Shown here: positions 34,924 to 45,728 of the stretch, in pieces | Position numbering within the stretch: the first letter of the stretch is position 1 | How the letters are laid out: every line of letters starts with the position of its first letter | DNA from: Niastella yeongjuensis | GTDB taxonomy: Bacteria > Bacteroidota > Bacteroidia > Chitinophagales > Chitinophagaceae | DNA: 64,000 nucleotides | Assembly (NCBI RefSeq): GCF_900110245.1 | Contig: NZ_FOCZ01000020.1 | Location: 62,001 to 126,000 of the forward strand | Direction: 5' to 3' | Program-made: the position numbers and the translations under genes | Notes under the pieces: generated by a model | Told to the model about the DNA's origin: nothing | Seen by the model: only the letters and a program-made list of their open reading frames with translations | Database searches by the model: none

Positions 34924-36915
34924 CTAGTTATTTGTCACGGATACATTGTCGATCTGTACAGTAGTACTGCTACGCATGCCAGATGCCACCGGTATACCAA
35001 CCAATATTTCTTTATCAAGTAGAAGGTTTATGCTTCCTATAGGCGTCCAGTTATTACCATCGTAAGAACCAAAGGCAGTAAAAGTGGAGCCCTTTCTTTG
35101 CAAACATACCCAGCAATAACCAGTCAGGCGGCCATGGCTTACAGCGGGCTCCACCAATGGTTGTCCAGTGGCACCAACGGTTGTTACCCCGCCTTCTTTA
35201 GCGCGACTCATTAAACGCAAATGCCAGGCAGGAGCTTCCACTGAATTTGTTTTACCCGGGTACAACATCAGCGAAGCATACGCGGCATCAGGCGCAATCG
35301 CTTCGCGCATCATCAATCCCATGCTGGAAAACTGCGAACTGGGTTCAGGATTAATACGGGCAGTAATAGCCCCATCACCATTCAATGATTGGAAAACAAA
35401 TAAACAGGAATCCTGGGTATTGCCTAATCCACTCCCCAAAGCTTCTATGCTAAATCCATTACCATCGAAGTTTGCTTTGTTCATCGCTGAATTGCCGCCA
35501 ATTGCCTGTTGTTGCCAGTTAAGGGGCACGCCGGCAGCGACACTCACCGCCAATGTATTGGGGCTTTCGCCTTTCGCACTGGTTGCAGTGAGGGTATAGT
35601 AATAAACAACACCCGGACTTACCTGTTTGTCGATATAGCCGCAGTTGAAAATACCTTTTGCAATGGTCGTATAAGGACCGTCACTTTTTGTGGCACGTTT
35701 TACCGAATAGGTTTCCGCACCAAGTGTCGCTATCCAGCTCAGTGTTATTTGTTGGTTGGAACCGGAAGCAATAATACCACCCGGTGCTGCCCGCGGATTG
35801 TGCACCGTCGCCGAACCGGCTGGCCTTGTATATAGCAGGGTGCCATAGCCCGGGTGATCGGCACTGGGTTTACCGGGCCCTTCGGGTCGTATTTTTTCTG
35901 CTGCCTGTTTTGTAAAGGGCGCAGTCAATCCCATCCGGTTCACATAATGATTGTAGATCTGTTCGTATACCGCCCGCAAGTCGCCCCGTGCTTTTGTAGC
36001 TGGTTTGAATTGTTCATACTTCCCGGTGCGATCGAGCACATGCGCAAAAGGCACATCATTACCGAGGTTGTATTTCGCGATGTACTCAAATCCTTTTAAC
36101 AGGCGGTTATTGTCATAACCATACAGGTCTAACCCCTGGTGCCAGGCCATTTCACAACAATCGCCTAACAAGGCAATACCTAATTGGGCATGCCCCTGGT
36201 CACGGCCGGATTCCTGTATCTGTCCGGTTTCGCCGATTATATAATTCGTGATCCGGCCATTGCCACAGCCGTTCACATAATATCGCAAAGCCCGTTCGTA
36301 GATGGCCTGGTCATTACAAAAGATGCCAATGGCCATTACGGTTTTTATCGCTGCTGCATCCCAGTTGCCATTGGCAAAGGGCGCAAAGTCTTTCAACACA
36401 GGATAGATCACTTCTTTAAAATGATTTTCCGTTTGTTGAATAGCCTCACCTGACCAGCCGGCATTTGTATAACGAATGATCTCCGCCGCATTTACCATTT
36501 TGAAAGGGCCTAAGCCAGCCATTAACACCGCATCACGACCGGTAATAGACTTCAGCGTAGCCGACCAGGCATTGATAATTTTGATAGCCACATCTGCATA
36601 CTTTTTCTCACCGGTGATCACCCACATAATGGCATGTTGATAGGCGGCATTGGCGTCATTGTCGTACGTGGCTTGCCCTACGGTTGGGTTACGCCCCACC
36701 ATGGCCATAGGTCCCTGCATTTTATACTTAGCCTGCGAAGCCGGGTTCTGCATAAATACCTGGTAGCCGGAATAAATAGGTTCCTGCTTTTCAGCCACCG
36801 CGGTCTTCATTCGATCCAGGTCTTCCCGGCTTTGCAATAAACCGGGATGGTTGAATATTTGGGCATGTATCAAACACGGGAACAACGTCAAAATGATGAT
36901 TACAAAATGCTTCAT
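34924..36915 (-). CDS. Secreted alginate-lyase-family polysaccharide lyase with FN3 and C-terminal beta domains
   Basis: Exported protein of 663 aa with a signal peptide (residues 1-18, ending LIHA). The helical lyase domain (about 20-370) shares HPGLLQSREDLDRMK, FANGNWDAAAIKTVMAIGIF and ESGRDQGHAQLGI with the giant lyase, so they are paralogues. A fibronectin-III domain follows (about 375-465, ITLSWIATLGAETYSVKR), then a DUF1349/laminin-G-like beta-sandwich (about 470-660, SSQFSSMGLMMREA, WVCLQRKGSTFTAFGSYDG). It lacks CBM3 and the T9SS tail. The conserved Asn, Arg, Gln and His in these motifs resemble those of PL38-type lyases acting on glucuronan or alginate; the substrate is inferred only from that similarity. 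Confidence 0.87.
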   Translation of the reverse strand: MKHFVIIILTLFPCLIHAQIFNHPGLLQSREDLDRMKTAVAEKQEPIYSGYQVFMQNPASQAKYKMQGPMAMVGRNPTVGQATYDNDANAAYQHAIMWVITGEKKYADVAIKIINAWSATLKSITGRDAVLMAGLGPFKMVNAAEIIRYTNAGWSGEAIQQTENHFKEVIYPVLKDFAPFANGNWDAAAIKTVMAIGIFCNDQAIYERALRYYVNGCGNGRITNYIIGETGQIQESGRDQGHAQLGIALLGDCCEMAWHQGLDLYGYDNNRLLKGFEYIAKYNLGNDVPFAHVLDRTGKYEQFKPATKARGDLRAVYEQIYNHYVNRMGLTAPFTKQAAEKIRPEGPGKPSADHPGYGTLLYTRPAGSATVHNPRAAPGGIIASGSNQQITLSWIATLGAETYSVKRATKSDGPYTTIAKGIFNCGYIDKQVSPGVVYYYTLTATSAKGESPNTLAVSVAAGVPLNWQQQAIGGNSAMNKANFDGNGFSIEALGSGLGNTQDSCLFVFQSLNGDGAITARINPEPSSQFSSMGLMMREAIAPDAAYASLMLYPGKTNSVEAPAWHLRLMSRAKEGGVTTVGATGQPLVEPAVSHGRLTGYCWVCLQRKGSTFTAFGSYDGNNWTPIGSINLLLDKEILVGIPVASGMRSSTTVQIDNVSVTNN

Positions 36916-37314
36916 ATTATAATTTAAATAGTTTCAAGCCATAGGCCAGGCAGGCACAGGCGAAGCCAGTTTAATCGGTTGTCAATTTTATTCATAATGG
37001 CTGTTTTAAAAATGCACTAGCAATCTTTTTATAATTGGCAATTGAATAGTTTCATAGGACCAGGCATAGAAAAGCCATTCAGACCAGTCTCGTTAGGTTG
37101 ACCTGTTACTCTTCTGTCGTAAAACTTCAATGATCTAAAATGCGGGGAGTAATTGTTGTAACAGTTTCATGTTGGCAAGTTTAGGTTTGAGAAGATCAAT
37201 CGTTACAGGGCAGTTGCCTTAACGACTGCAAAATACAGGGAGAAATCAGGAGTTTAGGGAGGGGTAAAAGCCGGAAAAGGGGGGTGTGGAAGCCATTTTA
37301 TCAGTTTTACCCCC
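36916..37314. other. Intergenic region between the HTCS gene and the lyase gene
   Basis: About 400 bases without a credible ORF. It should carry the promoter of the lyase gene and possibly binding sites for the hybrid sensor encoded upstream. Next to the HTCS stop codon, GGGGTAAAA (37261-37269) and TTTTACCCC (37305-37313) form an inverted repeat that may be its 3' hairpin. No exact TAnnTTTG element was found close to the lyase start. Confidence 0.45.
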
Positions 37315-40300
37315 TCATTTCTCATTCTTAATCTTTACAACAAACTGATTTCCGAACGTTTTCCGGTACTTCTTTATATAGTCTGAAGGGTTCATGCCAA
37401 ACACCTTATTGAATTCGGCGCGGAAGAATTTGATGTCGTTAATGCCGACCCGTAACGCCGTTTCGCTTACATTATAATTTGTATTAATAAACAATTCGGC
37501 TGCCTTGCGCAACCGGATGAACCGGATAAAAGATTTAATGGACAGGCCCGATACCGATTTTACTTTCCGGAACAGGTTGGAACGGCTCATGCCGATTTCG
37601 GCCAGCAGCACCTTCAGGTTAAAGTTGTCGTCGTCGAGGTGGCTTTCCACGATGGCGATACAACGCTCCAGGAATACCTTATACTCCTGCGACACCTTCT
37701 GATCGGTATGGTTCAGCGTGATGGCATTAAAGAAATAATGCTGCAGCACGGTGCGCGTCTTCAGCAGACTGGCCACCCGGGCTACCAGGATGTCTTTATC
37801 AAAAGGTTTGGTGATGTAATCATCGGCGCCGCCTTCCACGCCTTTCAGCCGCACTTCGGCCGACGTACTGGCGGTAAGCAAGATCACGGGAATGTGTTGC
37901 AGGGCGGCCTCCTCCTTGATCTTTTTACACAGATCGATGCCGCTCATGCCCTGCATCTGAACGTCGGTAATCACCAGATCGGGCAGGTGTTTGTGCGCCA
38001 GGCTCAGGCCATCTTCCCCGTCTGAGGCCAGTAACACCTGGTAAGTATTTCTAAACAACCCAAACAGGTACTGGAGGATCTGTTCGTCGTCATCTATCAA
38101 CAGGATCGATTTCTTTTCCGTTACCACGGCTTCCAAAGGTTCGCCCGCTGACTCCCCGGTTTCCAAAGTGGACTCAGTCACATCATCCAGTGCCAGTTCT
38201 TCCAGTAATACGGGTTGAACCGGCCCTTCATCCAGGAGCACTTCATCGCCCCAATGCTGAAAACCCTTGAGCAGACTGAGCGTAAAAGTGGTCCCTTCAC
38301 CCGGCTTGCTTTCAAAACTGATCTGTCCTTTGTGCTGGGCAGTCAGGTGTTTTACCAGGTACAACCCAATGCCGAAACCCTTTTGGGCAGTGATGGCCTG
38401 ACCGGAAGCCCGGTAGAATTTCTCGAACAACTGATCACCGGTCTCCTTATCGAAACCAATGCCTGTATCCTGCACATGAAATATTACTTCGTTATCTGAT
38501 TCGCGCACCTGTAAAACTATACGGCCGTTTTCCGGGGTATACTTCACTGCGTTCGACAGCAGGTTATACAGGATGATACCCAGCTTTTCACGATCGGCAT
38601 ATACCTCTGGGTGTTGAACCGGGCAATCAAATTCGTAGTGGATCTTTTTTGCTTTGGCCTGCTGTACAAAACACAAATAGATATCATTCGCCAGTGCATA
38701 CACGTCCTGTTTTGCCGGTCTGATGGTATCCATCCCGCTTTCTGCCTTGCGGAACAACAACAACTGATCTACCAGGCTCAGCATGCGGCGGGCGTTCCGG
38801 TATACGGTTTGTAATTCGCCATCTGGTTTTTCGGGCGGTTCCTGCTGGCGGCCCAGCACATCTTTTAGCGGATTGATGATGAGGGTAAGCGGTGTTCTGA
38901 ACTCATGTGAAATATTGGTAAAGAAAGTGAGTTTGTTTTCATTGATGGTGCGTTCGCGTTCATTGAGCACCTGTTCCTTTTCCCGTTCGGCCCTTTCTCT
39001 TTCCAATTCCGACTTTTTATTTTCGGCATCGAGGTGCGCAATGGCCACTTCATATTTCAGGCGGGTCTGCCTGGAGCGGTACCACCACCAGGCATAAAAT
39101 AAAGAAGCAATAGCGCAGCCATACAATAAATAGGCTAACCAGGTCCGGTACCAGGGTGGCAGCACCGTAATGCGCAGCATCACTTCTTCCTTATTCCAAA
39201 CACCGTTTACATCGGTGCTTTTTACCCGAAACACATAACTGCCTTCATTCAGGTGTGTATAGTTGGCGGTGCGCAGATCACCCGCATAGTTCCAGCCCCT
39301 GTCCCACCCTTCCAGATAATAGGCATAGGAGATCTTTCCAGGCGTGGCATATTCCGGGGCTACGTAGTTGAACGAAAAAACCGCTTTATTGTAAGGCACG
39401 CGCATTTTATCGGTATAGGGTACCGATTGATTATCTACCATTATACCGGTTAAATATACAGGTGAGGGATGCGGTGTCTGGCTTATGCTTTCCGGATGAA
39501 AAATATTGAACCCTTTTATCCCGCCGAACAACAACTCGCCTGAGCGAAGCGCCAATGAAGAATTAGGATTGAACTGGTTGCTTTGCAACCCATCGCCCTG
39601 GTAGTAATTATGAAATATTTTGGTGGCCAGCGTAAAACACGACAGGCCATTAAAGGTGCTCATCCACAAATTTTCTTTCCCATCTTCCTGCATGTTCAAC
39701 ACCGCATTGTTACACAGCCCTTCAGCCGTAGTATACCGGGCAGTAATTTTTCCCTGGACCCGATCGAACGATACCAGGCCGCCGCCCTCTGTGCCCAGCC
39801 AAAAATTACCCGCCTTATCTTCCACAATACTGCGAACACTTTTACCGATGTTGTAAAAAGTATGTTGTTTGTTGATGCGGTCAATCTTTATAAGCTGGGT
39901 CAGGTTACCGCCCCACAACACACCGTTTCGGTCTTCTTTTAAAGAAAACAATTCCGACAGGTTATCGAAATACTCAAAGCGGTCAGTTGTTTTATTGAAA
40001 CGATACAAGGCCCCTTTTATACCGCCTTCCTGCAACGTAGAAACCCACAGGGTTCCTTCCCTGTCAACACACAACTGGTACACCATCTTGTTTTCGGCAT
40101 TGTTGTATAGCGGATTGAAACATTTGTACCGGCGGAAGCTTTGTGTCTGTTGACTGTATTGGTTCATGCCGCCCCAATAGGTGCCGATCCATACGGCCCC
40201 TGCATGATCAGCAGCAATGCTGGTGATGAAATTATTGCTGATGGAGGATGCCTTACCGGGATCATTGGTGAAATTGGTAAAGGTGCCCTGCTTTCTATCC

Positions 40301-41454
40301 CACCGGCTCACCCCGCCAAACTCTGACCCGATCCAGATCCTGCCATCATTTGTTTCATAAAAAGCCGATACATAGCCATTCACCAGGCTGTTACTATTAA
40401 GGGGGTCGTGCGCAATAGTCGTAAAACGGCTTTTTTGTCCGTCAATGAGATTGATGCCGCCCCGTTGCGAGCCCAGCCATACGCGGCCTTCGCGGTCAAC
40501 AAAAACGGTATTGAAGTTCTCATTGCTCAAACTGTTTACCCGGCCATCAGCCACCAGGTGCGTCAACTGCCGGGTAGCCGGGTCGAATACTTTTACGCCA
40601 TTGTCCTTGGTCACCATCCATAAGCGGTGTTGGTGATCGAGCGCAAAATCAGCTACTTTATCGGTTGCCAATTGCGGATCATACTGATTGAGCGCACGGG
40701 TATAGGTATTCGTTCCTATATCGTAGGTATAAATGCCATTGTTAGTGCCTACCCATAACTGATCGCCATCGGGGAAAATTCTAAAGGAAGCTTTCAATGT
40801 TTCATTCACCAGCTGCAATTGCAGGGTGTTGGAATTGAACAAACAAAGCCCACGACCAACAACAAACACCCAAACTCTTTTTTTATCATCGATGCGTATA
40901 CAGGCGGCGGAATAATTGGCCGTACTAACGCCATTGGCCACCAGTGGAACCTGCACCGCTGTCTTATTTCGATACACCAACAACCCATCGGTTAAACTGG
41001 CGATCAGCATGGTGCCATCAACTGTTCGTTTCAGGTCTTTCGTTTCCGTAGTGAGCGTACGGGCCGCCTTCTCCGCATAGGGGAAAAACTGAAGCCGGGT
41101 AAATTTACCGGTAGCTGGCTGATAAATACTGAGGCCCGTGTTGGTGCCGATCCATACATTACCGGAAGCGTCTTCCTGGATGGCATGGATGCTGTTATCT
41201 ACCAGCGAACTGGTATCGTTAAACCGGTTGCGGAATACCTTGAATTCATAACCATCGTAGCGGTTCAGCCCATCGTAGGTACCAAACCAGATAAAACCCT
41301 TCCGGTCCTGGTAAATAGCACGGATGGTATTATTCGAAAGCCCATGTTCAATGCCCAGATATGATAATGGCGGATTTCCGGTTGCAAAACCAAAACGGGG
41401 GTAAAATATCGCTACAAATACAATCAGGATACACTTTAAAACAGCCTTCAGCAT
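37315..41454 (-). CDS. Hybrid two-component system sensor/regulator (HTCS)
   Basis: One-protein signalling system of 1379 aa. After a signal peptide (ending FGFATG), the periplasmic part has two seven-bladed propeller domains (to about residue 665, with repeats such as GLSNNTIRAIYQDRKGFIWF) and a Y_Y_Y domain (about 671-748). A transmembrane helix lies at about 771-791. The cytoplasmic part has a histidine kinase (phospho-acceptor His about 848 in ISHEFRTPL, ATPase domain to about 1075), a receiver domain (about 1113-1228, phospho-acceptor in VITDVQMQG) and an AraC-type DNA-binding domain (about 1275-1365). In Bacteroidota these proteins sense an oligosaccharide and switch on polysaccharide-use genes; the adjacent lyase and GH97 genes are the likely targets. 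Confidence 0.95.
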   Translation of the reverse strand: MLKAVLKCILIVFVAIFYPRFGFATGNPPLSYLGIEHGLSNNTIRAIYQDRKGFIWFGTYDGLNRYDGYEFKVFRNRFNDTSSLVDNSIHAIQEDASGNVWIGTNTGLSIYQPATGKFTRLQFFPYAEKAARTLTTETKDLKRTVDGTMLIASLTDGLLVYRNKTAVQVPLVANGVSTANYSAACIRIDDKKRVWVFVVGRGLCLFNSNTLQLQLVNETLKASFRIFPDGDQLWVGTNNGIYTYDIGTNTYTRALNQYDPQLATDKVADFALDHQHRLWMVTKDNGVKVFDPATRQLTHLVADGRVNSLSNENFNTVFVDREGRVWLGSQRGGINLIDGQKSRFTTIAHDPLNSNSLVNGYVSAFYETNDGRIWIGSEFGGVSRWDRKQGTFTNFTNDPGKASSISNNFITSIAADHAGAVWIGTYWGGMNQYSQQTQSFRRYKCFNPLYNNAENKMVYQLCVDREGTLWVSTLQEGGIKGALYRFNKTTDRFEYFDNLSELFSLKEDRNGVLWGGNLTQLIKIDRINKQHTFYNIGKSVRSIVEDKAGNFWLGTEGGGLVSFDRVQGKITARYTTAEGLCNNAVLNMQEDGKENLWMSTFNGLSCFTLATKIFHNYYQGDGLQSNQFNPNSSLALRSGELLFGGIKGFNIFHPESISQTPHPSPVYLTGIMVDNQSVPYTDKMRVPYNKAVFSFNYVAPEYATPGKISYAYYLEGWDRGWNYAGDLRTANYTHLNEGSYVFRVKSTDVNGVWNKEEVMLRITVLPPWYRTWLAYLLYGCAIASLFYAWWWYRSRQTRLKYEVAIAHLDAENKKSELERERAEREKEQVLNERERTINENKLTFFTNISHEFRTPLTLIINPLKDVLGRQQEPPEKPDGELQTVYRNARRMLSLVDQLLLFRKAESGMDTIRPAKQDVYALANDIYLCFVQQAKAKKIHYEFDCPVQHPEVYADREKLGIILYNLLSNAVKYTPENGRIVLQVRESDNEVIFHVQDTGIGFDKETGDQLFEKFYRASGQAITAQKGFGIGLYLVKHLTAQHKGQISFESKPGEGTTFTLSLLKGFQHWGDEVLLDEGPVQPVLLEELALDDVTESTLETGESAGEPLEAVVTEKKSILLIDDDEQILQYLFGLFRNTYQVLLASDGEDGLSLAHKHLPDLVITDVQMQGMSGIDLCKKIKEEAALQHIPVILLTASTSAEVRLKGVEGGADDYITKPFDKDILVARVASLLKTRTVLQHYFFNAITLNHTDQKVSQEYKVFLERCIAIVESHLDDDNFNLKVLLAEIGMSRSNLFRKVKSVSGLSIKSFIRFIRLRKAAELFINTNYNVSETALRVGINDIKFFRAEFNKVFGMNPSDYIKKYRKTFGNQFVVKIKNEK

Positions 41455-41494
41455 GAAGCAAACTACAGAAAAATACCGAAATATTATATGCCGC

Positions 41495-42736
41495 TCAATC
41501 CAGCCTGATCTTTTTGATCAGGGGCTTCCTGAGTTGGCCGGGATTGAGGATAGTGCCATCTGGCTGCAACTGACTCACCTGACTGATGGCGATAAAATAA
41601 AATTCGTTGTTTACAATGGCGCCGGTAGTTGGCTCCACATAATCCGGATGGAAAGATTCCAGCACCTGGATGCGTGCTACCTGCTGCCCAGATTCGTTTA
41701 AATACAGGCGTACGATCCGGTCTTTATCACTGCCGGTACCCTGGATACCAATAAGGGAATGGTTATAAAAATACAAACCATCAATATAGTTCAGGAAACC
41801 GGGTTCAACTGTTGTCAGTGCAGTCAGTGCATTTGTTTGCAGATCGATGCTGGTAATGCCTGTTCGGTCGGCTACATAAAGCATATTCCTTTTTTCATCG
41901 AAGGCAATGCCGTTGGGGTAAATAAAATCGTGGGCAACCAGCGGCGTAATATGCCCTTCTGTTAAACTTAGTTTATACACTTTTCCTGCTTTGCTGTCGG
42001 TAAAATAGATAGTATTGTTCGGAGCAATGACCAGGTCATTAAACAGGTGTTCGGTGCTTTTATTGTCGAGCACATATTTTTTGATCAACCGGCCCGTGTT
42101 CAAATCAAACCCAAAAATACCCGAGTAACCGTTGTGGCGGGCGTTTTCCGAAGCACTACACACCCAGATGCTTTTCCCATCAGCGCTTATCTTCATCCCC
42201 AGTACCATCCAGATCCTGTTTTGTCCCGGTAAAATGAAGTCTTTTTGCCGGTTGTTCTCATATGCAACAATTTTGCGCTGGGCCAGGCTGCTTATAAAAA
42301 ACCGTTTTCCATCAGCCGTTGCCGTGAGGCCTTCGGGTATCATGCGAACATCATCGAGTACAAATGCATTTTCACTACCCAGCACCGGTTTGGCGTTACG
42401 GGCAAATTGTTCAACGAGGGAACCATAGGCGGTTGTTCCTTTTAGCTTATCCAGTTTCAGGTTGGAGGTAATATCATAAGGAAGGCCTTTGCCGGCCAGT
42501 TCCTGCAGCAGCCCCAAACTTTTATTGACGCTATCTGCCTGGCAGTAACATTCTGCTACTTTATATAAAATCGAGGGATAGCGAACCATCTGTAATAATT
42601 GATTGCCCTTTTCAATACAATCGTTGTAATCTTCTTTTGTAAGCGCCTGCTGGAACTGCTCATAATTTATTTTGAAAGTTTGGGCAAGGCCAGGCAATGA
42701 CAAAACAATCAGCAGCATGATGATGAGTGCTTTCAT
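41495..42736 (-). CDS. Secreted SMP-30/gluconolactonase-like beta-propeller protein
   Basis: Exported protein of 413 aa with a signal peptide (residues 1-18, ending PGLAQ). The N-terminal part (about 20-100) is helical and TPR-like. The rest is a six-bladed propeller of the SMP-30/LRE type with RMIPEGLTATADGKRFFISS, MKISADGKSIWVCSAS, NDLVIAPNNTIYFTDSKAG and YPNGIAFDEKRNMLYVADR. The family includes lactonases, but no specific activity can be assigned. It ends 40 bases before the HTCS start on the same strand, so the two may be co-transcribed; a role in the same sugar pathway is possible. Confidence 0.8.
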   Translation of the reverse strand: MKALIIMLLIVLSLPGLAQTFKINYEQFQQALTKEDYNDCIEKGNQLLQMVRYPSILYKVAECYCQADSVNKSLGLLQELAGKGLPYDITSNLKLDKLKGTTAYGSLVEQFARNAKPVLGSENAFVLDDVRMIPEGLTATADGKRFFISSLAQRKIVAYENNRQKDFILPGQNRIWMVLGMKISADGKSIWVCSASENARHNGYSGIFGFDLNTGRLIKKYVLDNKSTEHLFNDLVIAPNNTIYFTDSKAGKVYKLSLTEGHITPLVAHDFIYPNGIAFDEKRNMLYVADRTGITSIDLQTNALTALTTVEPGFLNYIDGLYFYNHSLIGIQGTGSDKDRIVRLYLNESGQQVARIQVLESFHPDYVEPTTGAIVNNEFYFIAISQVSQLQPDGTILNPGQLRKPLIKKIRLD

Positions 42737-42791
42737 GACAGGTTATGGTTGATCGTCTATAAATTTACCATTCCCTGTAAGAAGGCCCAAA

Positions 42792-43688
42792 TCAATTCTG
42801 CAAGCGGTATTCAACGGGCGACATACCGGTCTTTTGTTTAAACAACCGGGTAAAGTGCTGGGGATATTTAAAGCCCAGTTCGTATGCAATATCGGTTATT
42901 GACTTATCGATGTCGAAGATCTTTTCCTTGGCAATATGGATCAACTTTTCCTGCACAAACTCCTGGGCAGATCTGCCGGTCTCCTTTTTGATGAGATCGC
43001 CGAAATAGTTGGGTGACAAATTCAATTCACTGGCGCACCAGGCTACCGAGGGCAGGCCAATGGTCTGTGGCTTATCTGTATGAAAATAGCCGTTCAACAG
43101 TTCCTCGAACTTTTCCAGAAACCCTTGGTTTGCGTTGTCCCGGGTAATGAATTGCCGGTCGTAAAACCGCACACAATAGTTCAGCAACAATTCTATGTTC
43201 GAGACGATCAGCATTTTACTGTGTTTGTCGACTGCCTGCTCCAGCTCATATTGAATTTTGGCAAAACTTTCCAGGATCACTTTTCTTTCCCTTTCTGATA
43301 AATGCAATGCCTCGTTGGCCTGATATCCAAAGAAACTATACTCCTGGATGTGCTTCCCTAAGGTGGTGCCATGTATAAAATCTTCATGGAATACCAGTAC
43401 ATGCCCTTTAGGTTGAATCAGCACGCCATTGCTATCCACACCCGCTACCTGGCCCGGCGCAAAGAAAACCAGGGTTCCCTGCTGGTAATCATATTTATGG
43501 CGGCCATAGCGCATGTCGCCGCATTTAACATCTTTTATGAAGAGGGTATAAAAGCCATAGTACGTGGGCGCGCCCAGGCGCGGATCGGCTTTCGACAGAT
43601 CTACCACACTTACAAGCGGGTGTAATGTTTCATTGTTATTGAATGCGTTATACTCACTTATGGTTTCAAATCGCCTCGTAACCTCCAT
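42792..43688 (-). CDS. AraC-family transcriptional regulator
   Basis: Regulator of about 298 aa. An N-terminal cupin-like sensing region (about residues 15-150, YDYQQGTLVFFAPGQVAGV) is followed by the C-terminal AraC DNA-binding domain with both helix-turn-helix units (ASELNLSPNYFGDLIKKETG and ITDIAYELGFKYPQHFTRLF). The ORF can be read from a GTG at 43721, but that codon overlaps an exact -7 promoter element, so the ATG at 43688 (MEVTRRFE) is the real start. It is divergent from an aldo/keto reductase gene and most likely controls it; this pairing is common for such regulators. Confidence 0.9.
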   Translation of the reverse strand: MEVTRRFETISEYNAFNNNETLHPLVSVVDLSKADPRLGAPTYYGFYTLFIKDVKCGDMRYGRHKYDYQQGTLVFFAPGQVAGVDSNGVLIQPKGHVLVFHEDFIHGTTLGKHIQEYSFFGYQANEALHLSERERKVILESFAKIQYELEQAVDKHSKMLIVSNIELLLNYCVRFYDRQFITRDNANQGFLEKFEELLNGYFHTDKPQTIGLPSVAWCASELNLSPNYFGDLIKKETGRSAQEFVQEKLIHIAKEKIFDIDKSITDIAYELGFKYPQHFTRLFKQKTGMSPVEYRLQN

Positions 43689-43709
43689 TTGTTTATAATT
43701 TAACGGGAA

Positions 43710-43717
43710 CAAATTTA
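43710..43717 (-). promoter_or_regulatory. -7 promoter element (TAAATTTG) of the AraC regulator gene
   Basis: Exact TAnnTTTG match on the minus strand, 21-29 bases before the ATG at 43688. It rules out the longer GTG start at 43721. Confidence 0.6.
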
Positions 43718-43774
43718 CCACTTTATTCGTCAGTTACCAGCCGGTGGGCAGGCATCAGGAATAATGGTATATAA

Positions 43775-44824
<1,050 letters not shown>

Positions 44825-44844
44825 AGGGCAGAAGGCAGAGGCAG
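44825..44844 (+). repeat. Heptad-repeat element F (single arm, AAGGCAG type)
   Basis: AGGGCAG, AAGGCAG and AGGCAG follow directly after the aldo/keto reductase stop codon. The units match those of element E, but no complementary arm is present, so this looks like a degenerate or half element. Confidence 0.6.
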
Positions 44845-44940
44845 AACCTTATTTACAGCCAGGCAGCTCCGTTATCAATACCACATCTGTAAACGCCTAT
44901 ACGCCCGGTGGAATGCCTACTATAGAACTTCTTTATATAA

Positions 44941-44976
44941 TAACGCAGTCCCGACGATTAAGCCGGGATTGTGTTA
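44941..44976. terminator. Hairpin between convergent genes
   Basis: Arms of 13 bases (TAACGCAGTCCCG and CGGGATTGTGTTA) pair fully if two G-U pairs are allowed. It lies between the ends of the aldo/keto reductase gene and the small minus-strand gene, and reaches the latter's stop codon, so it could serve both directions. Confidence 0.6.
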
Positions 44977-45261
44977 TTTAAATACGGCAGTTTCTGCAAA
45001 ATGATACGGTTTATTAAAGTGCTTGCACAACGCCATCCCCACTGCCATTCTTAACTGCCCGGTCCTGTTTTCCGGAACAGGGCTTAACAGGATCCAACTT
45101 TCCTGATCCACAAAAACATGATTTCCGTATAACTTTTGTTCCAGTGCGCCATTCATGACGGTGATGTGGTATTCTTTATGATCGTTTTTGTCTTTAATGC
45201 GGGCCAATGCGAAATACGTTTTGCCCTTATACTCAAATTCAATAGACACTATATCTTCCAT
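44974..45261 (-). CDS. Small hypothetical protein
   Basis: Protein of 95 aa from the ATG at 45261 (MEDIVSIEFEYKGKTYFALA); the ORF extends to 45336, but the extra 25 residues are Arg/Asn/Tyr-rich and look untranslated. It appears to be a compact beta-rich domain: EYHITVMNGALEQKLYGNHVF, then ESWILLSPVPENR, then a helix (QLRMAVGMALCKHF). No signal peptide or membrane segment. Not recognised; similar short proteins of unknown role are common in this phylum. Confidence 0.65.
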   Translation of the reverse strand: MEDIVSIEFEYKGKTYFALARIKDKNDHKEYHITVMNGALEQKLYGNHVFVDQESWILLSPVPENRTGQLRMAVGMALCKHFNKPYHFAETAVFK

Positions 45262-45583
45262 ACGCTTCAATTTTCTGTTTTTATTGAGAATATGATACAT
45301 GCAATAACGATTCATCTGTCTGGTTACAGATGACAAAGCCTGCCTGGCTGTTACTTTTAACCATTATGTATTTCTGCTAAAATAGGCTGCGGAGGGAGAA
45401 CATTGGATCAATTCAAAAAAATTATGCCTGTATCACAAATATAATCAAAGTGGCCTACATATTTGTTTTTTATTTATTGCATTGCATTAACTTAGTATGG
45501 TTTGTTTCCCGTGGCACAGGCATGTTAAAAGTTATTTGATGAATCCAAGATGAGGATTGAATAATTATCAAAAACTACACATT

Positions 45584-45706
45584 ATGATCGAGATGTTTTT
45601 TGTTGGAATACTGGTGATTGTAGCGATAATTGTTTTTATCATTATAACAATCATCAAAAAAAGTAAGGGGGAACACATCGGTGAAGACGGAATTCACGAC
45701 CGATAG
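45584..45706 (+). CDS. Small single-span membrane protein (40 aa)
   Basis: ATG to TAG ORF of 40 codons encoding MIEMFFVGILVIVAIIVF, a further IITII stretch, then a basic KKSKG segment and an acidic, hydrophilic tail (EHIGEDGIHDR). One transmembrane helix (about residues 4-24) with a positive flank predicts the C-terminus in the cytoplasm. About 250 bases of upstream sequence leave room for its own promoter. Small proteins of this design are often stress-related, but no function can be assigned. It is convergent with the GlgX gene, whose stop is 22 bases away. Confidence 0.55.
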   Translation: MIEMFFVGILVIVAIIVFIIITIIKKSKGEHIGEDGIHDR

Positions 45707-45728
45707 CCCAACCAGCTGCCGTTGTGTT

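Noticed and set aside
37259-37316. Inverted repeat after the HTCS gene as a terminator
   Set aside because: The arms pair with one bulge but no U-tract follows on the minus strand, so it is only noted in the intergenic entry.
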